Part shown: positions 1-6,674 of the stretch, one piece after another | How the letters are laid out: each line of letters starts with the position of its first letter | How positions within the stretch are numbered: position 1 is the stretch's first letter | NCBI GenBank assembly: GCA_934278005.1 | Contig: CAKQWG010000109.1 | Location: 1 to 10,638 of the forward strand | DNA: 10,638 nt | DNA from: an uncultured Pirellulaceae bacterium | GTDB taxonomy: Bacteria; Planctomycetota; Planctomycetia; Pirellulales; Pirellulaceae | Direction of reading: 5' to 3' | Translations under genes and position numbers: made by a program | Notes under the pieces: model-generated | What the model saw: only the letters and a program-made list of their open reading frames with translations | Told to the model about the DNA's origin: nothing | Databases searched by the model: none

Positions 1-50
1 CTCAGTTGTCATTAGCTCAGTACCCGACGCTCCGCGTCGGTAACTCAGTG
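1..50. repeat. Left part of palindromic repeat cluster (copy A)
   Basis: This stretch contains one 17-bp palindrome, CCGACGCTCCGCGTCGG, at 24-40: 7-bp arms around a 3-nt loop. It is flanked by CTCAGT-rich spacer. Positions 1-43 match 1756-1798 at 41 of 43 bases, so this is a copy of the same higher-order unit found on the other side of the intron. The block ends at 50, where the group II intron begins. It probably continues beyond the window start. There is no T-run on either side, so function as an ordinary intrinsic terminator is not shown. Confidence 0.85.
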
Positions 51-125
51 ATCGAGGTAGGGAGGACCAATTGCTTGGTCCCCCCTCCCGCCGAACCGTA
101 CGTGCGGTTCTGCCGCATACGGCTC
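51..125 (-). ncRNA. Group II intron domains V and VI
   Basis: Domain V reads from 125 down to 93, starts GAGCCGTATGCGG and ends CGCACGTACGGTTC. It forms the typical hairpin of about 34 nt and contains the AGC catalytic triad near its 5' side. Domain VI follows (92-51). Its distal stem GGACCAA/TTGGTCC is closed by a GCAA tetraloop. A candidate branch-point adenosine lies 8 nt from the 3' end in the sequence CTACCTCGAT. The domain V match is the strongest evidence that this is a group II intron and not simply a retroelement ORF. Confidence 0.92.
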
Positions 126-130
126 TCCAG

Positions 131-1484
131 TTAGTAGGTTCCTGTAGATTGAACGAACCGAGTGTGGGCTTCACGCAGGCTGTATAACCCACGCTCGGAG
201 AAATATGCGTTTGGCCAACATTGGTTACGGGTTAATCGCTGTGGGTTGCTTCGATGGCGTTTGAGTAGGATACATCGCAAGCGGCGAAGGACCGTAGCGT
301 CATACGTTTCGAAGACGTTCCAGAAGCAGTGTCGAAAGTAGTTGAACCAGCCGCCAAGAGAACGACTCAGACGTTCGATCGTGAATTCCGAGGAAACACC
401 CGATTTACGTGGCGTTAGCTCGCGAATGCGGTCGACCACCTTGCGATGACTCTTGGCTCGGGGGAGAGCGAAAACGCCCTCGGAACGAGTAGCCCAGGAA
501 GTCAAAGCTCTTCTCTCGCGAATCGACAATGTGCGTTTTCTCGGGATGCAGGGTCAAGCCAACCTCGGCAACCCAGGCTCGGATTTCCTCAAGAGCTGCT
601 TCGGCTTCGAATTCGCTGCGACATAGGATAACAAAGTCATCTGCGTAGCGAACCATCTCGAAGCCTCTTCCAGCCATCAAGTGATCCAGCGGGTTGAGAT
701 AGACATTGGAGAGCATCGGAGACAGGACCGCGCCTTGAGGAACACCACTTTCTGGTGTCCATTTCTTCAGCTCGGCTATGATTTCCTGCTCCAGGTACTT
801 TTCGACCAGTCGCAAGACTGCACTATCCGAGACTTTCTGCTTTACTAGTTGAAGCAGGCGATCTTTGGGAATTGTGTCAAAGTAACCCTTTAAGTCTGCA
901 TCCACTACATAGACATATCCGTCGACCAACAGCTGTTCAACGCACCTGAGTGCATGGTGACATCCACGTCCATGACGAAAGCCAAAGCTTCGTGGGTGAA
1001 ACGTGTGGTCAAAGATTGGCTCCAGTACGTGAACCAGCGCCGTTTGCACGACCCGGTCGCGTACTGTCGGAATGCCTAACGCTCGCTTTTCGTTGCTGCC
1101 TGGCTTGGGAATTTCGACACGACGAACAGGCAGGGGACGATAAGTTTCGTCCTTCAACTCTTGTTGCAATCGTTCCAACTCCGGCCAACGTTGCTCGGAA
1201 AAGGCTTGCACGGTTTGTCGGTCAACTCCGGCAGCACCATCCTTTCCTATAACTTTCATCGCAGAAAAGTACAGGTTCTGTCGACTCATTACCTTATCGT
1301 AAAGTGCGTGCCATTTACCTCCTCTCACTTTGTTTTCCAAAAGTGTCGTCAACATGCGTTCAGTCCAAACGGACGGATGAGCCCACCGATCAATTGTCGG
1401 TGTCTCTCGAGTCGGTGTAGCCGCGAACGGCACTGTGACTGGTTGGTAGTCGCGTTTTCGATTTCTTGTTCCGCGTTTAGGCAT
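131..1484 (-). pseudogene. ltrA: Group II intron reverse transcriptase/maturase, frameshifted
   Basis: This is the intron-encoded protein, which reverse-transcribes and helps splice its host intron. The first part (1484 down to 405, 359 codons) holds the RT domain. It includes GAAGVDRQTV at residues 83-92, the motif-A aspartates D195/D197 in VVDADLKGYF, GVPQGAVLSP at 247-256, and an intact YADD at 280-283. The maturase (X/GIIM) part lies in another frame (from about 529 to 131), with IERLSRSLGGWFNYFRHCF and a C-terminus containing WPNAYFSERGLYSL. No HNH endonuclease domain follows. Reading breaks in a run of five G at 460-464 (plus strand). Removing one base gives one ORF of 450 residues reading …FRSPRAKSHRKVVDRIREL. 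The break is therefore either a real one-base insertion or a homopolymer sequencing error. ATG at 1484 is the first start. The conserved family N-terminus resembles the stretch around residue 44 (MLTTLLENKVRGGKW), so a shorter product is possible. Confidence 0.9.
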
Positions 1485-1700
1485 TTCGCATCTACTTTCC
1501 TACCGCCCTTGGCTCCACCAAGTCATGTTGTCTTGGCTTCATAGCTACCGTGACGGCTCTGACTTCTGTTCATGTCGTTCGCTAATCGTTTGATATCAGT
1601 GTTCCTCACGGAAACGCAGTTACCAGTGTCGGATAAAGGGCGGTAACGTTACCCTGACAGGGACTTCCACCCTGCTATTCAAACGCCTTAAAAGGCGCAC
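1485..1700 (-). other. Group II intron 5' region (domain I onward)
   Basis: These 216 nt lie between the intron 5' end and the first possible start of the maturase ORF. They begin GTGCGCC and hold several short complementary segments, for example GCGCC…GGCG and CAGGG…CCCTG, as expected for the base of domain I. The length is short for complete domains I-III, which usually take several hundred nucleotides. Either part of the ORF N-terminus overlaps structured RNA, or domain I is reduced or deleted. I could not fold it. Confidence 0.55.
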
Positions 1701-1837
1701 TGGGCCGACGCTCCGCGTCGGTAACTCAGTGTGGCCCGACGCTCCGCGTCGGTAACTCAGTTGTCAGTAACTCAGTACCCGACGCTCCGCGTCGGTAAGC
1801 AGTGGGGTTAACCGACGCGAAGCGTCGGGCCACACTG
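1701..1837. repeat. Palindromic repeat cluster (copies B-E)
   Basis: Four copies of the 17-bp palindrome lie here: B 1705-1721, C 1736-1752, D 1779-1795 (all with loop TCC), and E 1812-1828 with loop GAA, i.e. the opposite orientation. Each copy sits in related flanks: CAGTGTGGC on one side, TAACTCAG or TTAACC on the other. Copy B is the interrupted intron target, and C shows the intact target. Copies C-E and their flanks lie inside the 3' end of the glycosyltransferase reading frame. The architecture resembles REP-type palindromes. The mechanism that spreads them cannot be seen here. Confidence 0.88.
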
Positions 1838-3759
1838 GCCGTGCGCACGGCGCCGTCCGCTTGCTCCACGATCCAGAGGCGACCGGGCTTTAGGAATCGG
1901 GGCGCCTCGGCCAGCTCACGCAGCGGCCCATGGGCCCGTCCCGCCTGCAGCTCCGACTCGCGCCAGCGCAATAACTCTGCGTGGGCACTCTCGCCGACGA
2001 CGATCAAGCGGCCCGAGGGATAGCGTCTGAGAAAATCGGCCACTTGCTCCCAGGCTGCAGGATCGCTTTCCGCCTGGGTGACCTCCTCGATGTGGTGTCC
2101 CAAATAATGGACCCAACTGGGCTCCATGCCTCCGATAGACAACCACGCGGTCTTACTATGTGTGCCGCCATCTAGCGGGCTGCCGTCCTGTGGAGCACTG
2201 CGGCCTTGTGCGTTAGGTCGATCGGACTGCTGCACACTGCTGAGCGCGGCCAGATCGAAGCGATAGGAATCGACCGATTTAGTTCCATAGCCAAACAGGA
2301 TCACTTGAAACAGCCCTGCGGCGACCAACCAGGCCGTGGGTAAGCGTTCGAGTTGCCGCCGCGATTCCCACCAGAAGCCAAGCCCACCCACAGCCGCGAT
2401 GATGGCTCCGGCTAGCGCAGCTCGGCTGAGCAAAGGCATTGCCTCATGTTGGCTCAACCACCAAATCACAGCCGCAATAATCACGCCGACGGCCATGGTC
2501 AGCGAATACGCGATGCGGCGCATGGAACAGGCCGGGCGCGACCAAGCCGTTTCGAACTGTCGCCAGAAGCCGCCCAGCATAAGCGCCGCGCCGGCATAGC
2601 ATGGGGTGATATAACTAGGGAGCTTAGTGCTAGCGGCAGAGAAAGCCAGCACGTACACACCGATCCACACAACCGACAGGACGACCATCTGTCGCTGGAC
2701 TACATTGTCTTTGCTCGCTTTAATGCCCCACACGACGACGGGAATTAGCCACATCGACCATGGGAACGTGCCAACTAGAAATGCTAAGGGGTAGAAGAGC
2801 AGCGATCCGTTGTGTCCCTCCATTGAGCCCATCGCCCTTCCCACATTGTGCTCTAGGAAAAATCCTCGCAGGAATTCCCCGTGTGTCTCAACACCCACGG
2901 CAATGTACCAAGGGGCTGCCGCCGCCAGACTCAGCAGCACACCCGGAAGCGTGCGCAGGGCCAGCACCGCGCGCAAGCACTGCAGCGGATTGAAGGTTGC
3001 CCACAGTGCCAGAACTTGATCCCAGAGCCAGCCTGGCCAAGCCGACGAGCGGCTTTGCGGAGTCTGACGAGTGCCGTGGGGAGCTGCATCCAGCTGCTGC
3101 AGGCGGTGACAGATCAACCACCAGGCGTGGACTACCACCAGCGGTAGCAAGATCCCCACAGGTCCCTTGGCCAGCGCAGCTAGGCCCAACATCGTGTAGC
3201 CAAATAACGCGGGAATCCACCGCGCCCGCGCAACTCGCCCGCTGGAATAGGGCGGATTGGGAGACAGACAAGCGATCACCAGTGCTGCGATCCCCAGCGT
3301 ACTGAAGGCTATGAGACAGGCGTCCGGTGTCGCCGCCCGGCCCGCCATGACAAACAATCCACAAGTTGCCATGCAACCCGCCGCCCAGAATCCTTCGTGG
3401 CTGAGCCCCTGAGGTTTGCCCGACAAACGCGAGCCCAGCACACCCACGGCGAGTATCGTCAGCAGTGCGCACAGCGCCGATGGCAACCTCGCCGTGAATT
3501 CGGACTCACCTAGAGCGAGGTAGCCCAGCATTTGTCCCCAGTACAGCAAGATCGGCTTGTGATCGCGCAGCTCTCCGTTGAAGGTGGGAACAATCCAGTC
3601 GCCGCGTGCGAGCATCTCGTGGCTGGCCCGCGAATTGCGAGGTTCGTCCCGGTCCCATAAGCGGGCAGTGCCCAATTCAACGAATAGGACACTACCAGCA
3701 ACCAGCGCCAGCAAGACGAATCGCCAATACGACACAGATAACCGGGAAGCGTGGGACAT
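1726..3759 (-). CDS. ArnT/PMT-like integral membrane glycosyltransferase (GT-C fold)
   Basis: Predicted inner-membrane glycosyltransferase of 677 residues, of the family that transfers sugars from polyprenyl-phosphate donors (ArnT, PMT_2, GT39/GT83). The substrate is unknown. The N-terminus has a first membrane helix (about residues 11-31), then the catalytic-loop pattern LWDRDEPRNS at 35-44, with the Asp-Glu pair typical of the family, and HKP at 67-69 followed by a helix. About a dozen hydrophobic helices fill roughly the first 520 residues. The remainder is a soluble tail that includes a segment SGRLIVVGE. I chose ATG 3759 because the family signature starts directly after it; the frame stays open another 104 codons upstream, but that stretch is not family-like and overlaps the divergent gene. 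The last ~37 residues, from about 641, are encoded by the palindromic repeats, and the stop TGA lies in the repeat's CACTGAG flank. The original C-terminus was probably shorter or different. Confidence 0.85.
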   Translation of the reverse strand: MSHASRLSVSYWRFVLLALVAGSVLFVELGTARLWDRDEPRNSRASHEMLARGDWIVPTFNGELRDHKPILLYWGQMLGYLALGESEFTARLPSALCALLTILAVGVLGSRLSGKPQGLSHEGFWAAGCMATCGLFVMAGRAATPDACLIAFSTLGIAALVIACLSPNPPYSSGRVARARWIPALFGYTMLGLAALAKGPVGILLPLVVVHAWWLICHRLQQLDAAPHGTRQTPQSRSSAWPGWLWDQVLALWATFNPLQCLRAVLALRTLPGVLLSLAAAAPWYIAVGVETHGEFLRGFFLEHNVGRAMGSMEGHNGSLLFYPLAFLVGTFPWSMWLIPVVVWGIKASKDNVVQRQMVVLSVVWIGVYVLAFSAASTKLPSYITPCYAGAALMLGGFWRQFETAWSRPACSMRRIAYSLTMAVGVIIAAVIWWLSQHEAMPLLSRAALAGAIIAAVGGLGFWWESRRQLERLPTAWLVAAGLFQVILFGYGTKSVDSYRFDLAALSSVQQSDRPNAQGRSAPQDGSPLDGGTHSKTAWLSIGGMEPSWVHYLGHHIEEVTQAESDPAAWEQVADFLRRYPSGRLIVVGESAHAELLRWRESELQAGRAHGPLRELAEAPRFLKPGRLWIVEQADGAVRTASVARRFASVNPTAYRRGASGTELLTTELPTRSVGPH

Positions 3760-3796
3760 GGCACTTATCGTCGAGGTAAAGTAGTGGTAAGTTGTC

Positions 3797-3848
3797 TCTC
3801 TTAGAGATTTGGCCGTGTACAAGCAAGAGGAAACCGTTCCAGTGGAAC
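3797..3848. promoter_or_regulatory. Two perfect palindromes in divergent intergenic region
   Basis: Between the divergent glycosyltransferase (ATG 3759, minus) and protease (ATG 3866, plus) lie TCTCTTAGAGA at 3797-3807 (5-bp arms, 1-nt centre) and GTTCCAGTGGAAC at 3836-3848 (6-bp arms, 1-nt centre). Dyads of this size between divergent genes are typical of dimeric regulator binding sites, but no regulator gene is nearby. The second dyad ends 17 nt before the chosen protease start and could instead form a small hairpin in its leader. I found no convincing -35/-10 pair in either direction. Confidence 0.4.
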
Positions 3849-3865
3849 ACGTTAGTTCGGGACGT

Positions 3866-4843
3866 ATGAAGGACGAGAGTTTTCTGCGCGAGTTCCCACA
3901 CACCGCAGAGCAGTCCCCGCGCGATGACGCTAAACCAGCTGACCCACGACGCATGCGGCGTATCGCTGGGTGGCTGCTGTTTGCCACCATCCTGTCCACA
4001 TTTTGGGCTGGCGTGGGGGCCTGGGTACCCGCCACTCCCTTCGCGCTGGCCGAACAGCAAGGTTCGCTCATGCCCGTCCGCCAAGCCCTACTGGCGAATT
4101 GGTCCAGCGGTCTGGCGTTCTCACTTGGGCTGATGGCAATACTGGGCGCTCATGAACTGGGGCACTATGTCCTGACCATCCTGTATCGCGTCCCTAGCAC
4201 TCCGCCTCTGTTCATCCCCTTTCCGTTCTATTCGCCGATTGGCACGATGGGAGCGGTAATCATGATGCAAAGTGGCACCGCCGACCGTAAGCAAATTTTT
4301 GACATCGGACTGGCTGGGCCCTTGGCCGGACTAATCGTCGCCATCCCGGTATTGATTCTGGGCATTCTCTACGCACATCCGATCACCTACGCACCGGACG
4401 AATCGCTGCTCATGGGCCAGCCGCTGTTGATCCAGTGGTTGGCGCAGGTCTTAGTTCCAGAGCGTGCTGACGAGTTCATACAGGTCGCTAATACGCAGGC
4501 CAGCCCGTTGTTGATGGCCGGCTGGGTCGGGCTGCTGGTGACGGGCTTGAACATGATGCCGCTGGGACAACTAGACGGAGGACACGTTACGTTTGGTCTA
4601 TTGGGCCCCAAGTCCTACTACGTGGCGCTGGCTGCCATGGCCGCCGCAATTGGCTATATGATTTATTCTCAAGTCGTCATCTTTTCGCTGATGCTTGTAC
4701 TTGTAGCGCTGATGGGGCTGCGACACCCCCCCAGCAGCGACGACAGCCGTCCCTTGGGACTGCCGCGCCAAATCATCGGTTGGGTCTCGCTGATCTTGCC
4801 TATTCTGTGCATCCCAGCGAACCCGATTTCCATCTTAGGCTAA
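3866..4843 (+). CDS. M50 (site-2 type) intramembrane zinc metalloprotease
   Basis: Polytopic membrane protease of 325 residues. The zinc-binding HELGH is at residues 96-100 inside a hydrophobic helix. The third-ligand motif NMMPLGQLDGG begins at N229, with the aspartate at 237. Between them are FIPFPFYSPIGTMGAV and DIGLAGPLAG, the conserved GxxGA and GPxAG-type segments of the subgroup that includes plant EGY and cyanobacterial homologues. About six or seven hydrophobic helices are visible and there is no PDZ domain, unlike RseP. Such enzymes cleave membrane-spanning segments of other proteins; the substrate here cannot be inferred. Start choice: ATG 3866 has only a weak upstream GGGAC. In-frame TTG 3809 and GTG 3815 would add 19 and 17 residues of unremarkable hydrophilic sequence and remain possible. 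The gene starts 106 bp from the divergent glycosyltransferase and ends 194 bp before hflX. Confidence 0.9.
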   Translation: MKDESFLREFPHTAEQSPRDDAKPADPRRMRRIAGWLLFATILSTFWAGVGAWVPATPFALAEQQGSLMPVRQALLANWSSGLAFSLGLMAILGAHELGHYVLTILYRVPSTPPLFIPFPFYSPIGTMGAVIMMQSGTADRKQIFDIGLAGPLAGLIVAIPVLILGILYAHPITYAPDESLLMGQPLLIQWLAQVLVPERADEFIQVANTQASPLLMAGWVGLLVTGLNMMPLGQLDGGHVTFGLLGPKSYYVALAAMAAAIGYMIYSQVVIFSLMLVLVALMGLRHPPSSDDSRPLGLPRQIIGWVSLILPILCIPANPISILG

Positions 4844-4890
4844 CCTGGCATTGGCATGATTTAGAAACGCGAACCTGGACCGCTGTGGGC

Positions 4891-4921
4891 TTGTCACTAA
4901 CCGTAGACAATGCCGTATAAT
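4891..4921 (+). promoter_or_regulatory. Candidate sigma-70-type promoter of hflX
   Basis: A perfect -10 hexamer TATAAT lies at 4916-4921. TTGTCA, five of six matches to the -35 consensus, lies at 4891-4896. The 19-nt spacer is slightly longer than the ideal 17. Transcription would start near 4928, giving a leader of about 110 nt before the chosen hflX start. It sits in the gap after the protease gene, so hflX is likely transcribed on its own. Confidence 0.5.
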
Positions 4922-5019
4922 AGAATTCCAGTGCGTTGCGATTAGAGTTGCGACTGCGACGTCTGGACTTTTTGCCTAGCTGGCAGGGACTTAAAACGCG
5001 CATCGCTGCACCACTATTT

Positions 5020-5024
5020 AGGAG
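5020..5024 (+). promoter_or_regulatory. Ribosome binding site supporting the hflX start
   Basis: AGGAG lies 13 nt before GTG 5038. The spacing is longer than usual, but this is the only good Shine-Dalgarno match in the region. It favours GTG 5038 over the far-upstream in-frame TTG at 4936, which would sit only about 8 nt after the predicted transcription start. Confidence 0.4.
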
Positions 5025-5037
5025 ACCACCTGTAAAC

Positions 5038-6429
5038 GTGCACGAACACTATCGATCGCAAAGCATCGCCCGAGAACGCTGTATCTTAGCGCGACTGATC
5101 GGGCCAAACGATGCCTTCACGGACAATCCGCTTGATGAAATGACCGGCTTGGCAGATTCGGCTGGCACGGATGTCTTGGGCGGTGTCGTCCAGCGCCGCG
5201 AGGCACCCGATCCGAAGACTTTTCTTGGCAAAGGCAAAGTCGAGGAGCTACGGCAGTTGGTGGAGATGCACTCGGCCGATGTGGTCATCTTTGATAACGA
5301 CCTATCCCCCAGCCAGACCCGCAATTTGGAGCAGGCGCTGGACATTAAGGTGATCGACCGCACCGAGCTGATTCTAGACATTTTCGCGTCCAACGCTCGC
5401 ACGCACGAGGCTCGCTTGGCCGTCGAACTGGCGCAGCTCGAATACTCTTTCCCCCGTTTGAAACGCATGTGGACTCACTTGTCGCGTCAGTCGATGGGTG
5501 TTGGTATGCGCGGTCCGGGCGAGAAGCAGTTGGAAGTCGACCGACGTCTAGTCGTCAAGCGTATCCACGAGCTTAAGCTGGACTTGCAGAAAGTCGAAAA
5601 ACGCAAGCAGCGGGAAGTCGCTGGCCGCCGCGATTTCCTCACCGTCTCGCTGGTGGGCTACACCAACGCGGGTAAAAGCACGTTGATGAATGCCCTGACA
5701 GACGCCGGAGTCGAAGCGGTAGACAAGCTGTTCGCTACGCTCGACACTCGCACGCGGCGGTGGACACTGCCAAGTTGGGGCCCGGTGTTGCTGAGCGACA
5801 CGGTCGGGTTCATTCGCGACTTGCCGCACAAACTGGTGGCCAGCTTCCGCGCCACATTGGAGGAGGCTCGCGAGGCCGACCTGCTGCTGCACGTGGCCGA
5901 CGCCAGCAATCCGGCCGTACTGGAACAGATTTCAGCTGTCTATAGCGTGCTGCAGGATCTGGGCATCGACGAAAAGCAAACGCTGTTGGTGATCAACAAG
6001 ATCGATCTACCTGGGGCAAGCGAACGCATGCAGGCGGTTCAAAATCGCTATCGCCACAGTGTGGCCGTCAGCGCGCGTAGCGGCCAGGGGCTCGATCAGC
6101 TCGCTAAGCGAGTCAGCCAGGAGCTCAGCGCCGGCTTCGTGACGCTTAGCGTACGGCTCAAGGTCGACGATGGGAAAACGATGGCCTGGCTGGCTAAGTC
6201 GGGTGAGATCAGCAGCAAGCAGTTTCATGACGACCATGTCGAGATCCATGCGCGCATGCCCGCTCGTTTCGCTGGCCGGCTGGCCCGTGATGGACATCCG
6301 ATCGAAGTCCTGCAGGGAGAGCTGCCACAGGAAGTCAAGGACGCCGAACAATGGGAAGAACAGCTTCCAACCGTCGGCTCCGTCATGCCCACGCTGCCGA
6401 GCCCCGAGGCCGACGAGGAGGTAGCTTAA
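5038..6429 (+). CDS. hflX: GTPase HflX (ribosome-associated)
   Basis: Predicted 463-residue HflX, a cytoplasmic GTPase that binds the 50S subunit and rescues or splits stalled ribosomes, notably under stress. The N-terminal nucleotide-binding-like domain carries TFLGKGKVEEL and VVIFDNDLSPSQTRNLE. It is followed by a helical linker with the family's glycine-rich GMRGPGEKQLEVDRR. The G domain has G1 GYTNAGKST at 207-215, G3 DTVGF from 254, G4 NKID from 320 and G5 SARSG. A C-terminal domain of about 80 residues follows. All key GTPase residues are present and the length is within the family range (E. coli about 426). GTG 5038 is chosen because the family N-terminus (RERCILARLI) follows shortly after it. 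The frame extends to a TTG at 4936, but the extra 34 residues are Arg-rich and not family-like. The hfq-hflX-hflK/C context of proteobacteria is absent. Confidence 0.95.
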   Translation: MHEHYRSQSIARERCILARLIGPNDAFTDNPLDEMTGLADSAGTDVLGGVVQRREAPDPKTFLGKGKVEELRQLVEMHSADVVIFDNDLSPSQTRNLEQALDIKVIDRTELILDIFASNARTHEARLAVELAQLEYSFPRLKRMWTHLSRQSMGVGMRGPGEKQLEVDRRLVVKRIHELKLDLQKVEKRKQREVAGRRDFLTVSLVGYTNAGKSTLMNALTDAGVEAVDKLFATLDTRTRRWTLPSWGPVLLSDTVGFIRDLPHKLVASFRATLEEAREADLLLHVADASNPAVLEQISAVYSVLQDLGIDEKQTLLVINKIDLPGASERMQAVQNRYRHSVAVSARSGQGLDQLAKRVSQELSAGFVTLSVRLKVDDGKTMAWLAKSGEISSKQFHDDHVEIHARMPARFAGRLARDGHPIEVLQGELPQEVKDAEQWEEQLPTVGSVMPTLPSPEADEEVA

Positions 6430-6583
6430 CGGTTGCTCGATCAGCCGCTTTGGCGTTAGCCACGGTTGCTTAACAAAACTGTAAACTTTTGGATGGGTGC
6501 TCAAGCTCTATCGAAACTCAGCCATTTGCGGGGAAATTCGCCGCAGCCAAAGTTTTGGGAATTTTGCTACATTACTCCTCAGT

Positions 6584-6615
6584 GTATGCTCTGGCGAGTC
6601 CGTATGCTCTGGCGA
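6584..6615 (+). repeat. Direct repeat pair upstream of the MutS-like gene
   Basis: GTATGCTCTGGCGA occurs twice, at 6584-6597 and 6602-6615, offset by 18 bp. The pair lies in the 245-bp gap between hflX and the MutS-like gene, 59 bp before the chosen start. It could be a chance duplication or a tandem regulator site. The rest of the gap (6430-6674) shows no clear terminator, promoter or gene. Confidence 0.45.
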
Positions 6616-6674
6616 TTTCTGCCGTCAAAGCACGCATCTCTCCTCACCGCGCTTCCCTCGAAGAGTTACCCCCC

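Larger units (their letters stand above)
51..1700 (-). mobile_element. Group II intron, full length, inserted in palindromic repeat
   Basis: Read on the minus strand, the element starts at 1700 with GTGCGCC, matching the group II 5' consensus GTGYG. It ends at 51 with ...CTACCTCGAT, fitting the consensus AY 3' end, after recognisable domains V and VI. Joining the flanks (…TAACTCAGTG at 41-50 to TGGGCCGACGC from 1701) recreates the uninterrupted repeat at 1722-1752 with a single mismatch at 1704, so both boundaries are firm. On the intron's sense strand the insertion lies 4 nt (CCCA) downstream of the hairpin stem. Insertion just after a hairpin is the known habit of group IIC introns, and the encoded maturase has no visible endonuclease domain, which also fits. 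The class assignment is inference. The maturase is frameshifted, so this copy probably cannot move unaided, although the D5/D6 core looks intact. Confidence 0.9.

Noticed and set aside
1..1837. CCGACGC palindromes as CRISPR repeats or integron attC sites
   Set aside because: Spacers are unequal and themselves repeated, there is no cas or integrase gene, and copy E is inverted. Short REP-like palindromes explain the data better.
2888..3472. 194-codon open frame on the minus strand inside the glycosyltransferase gene
   Set aside because: It is a shadow of the membrane protein in another frame, with a Gly/Ala/Ser-rich composition and no domain.
3760..4071. Upstream extension of the glycosyltransferase ORF by 104 codons
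   Set aside because: It is antisense to the start of the protease gene, has Cys/Ser/Arg-rich unremarkable sequence, and precedes the natural N-terminal membrane helix at ATG 3759.
4936..5037. TTG-initiated N-terminal extension of HflX
   Set aside because: The extra residues are Arg-rich and not family-like, and the TTG would lie only about 8 nt from the predicted transcription start. GTG 5038 has an upstream AGGAG.
6007..6504. 165-codon open frame antisense to the 3' end of hflX
   Set aside because: It overlaps a clearly conserved gene on the opposite strand and has no recognisable motif.
6489..6674. N-terminal extension of the MutS-like protein from TTG 6489 or GTG 6582
   Set aside because: There is no supporting ribosome binding site, the segment includes a direct repeat, and the family-like N-terminus begins just after GTG 6675. 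It is not fully excluded.
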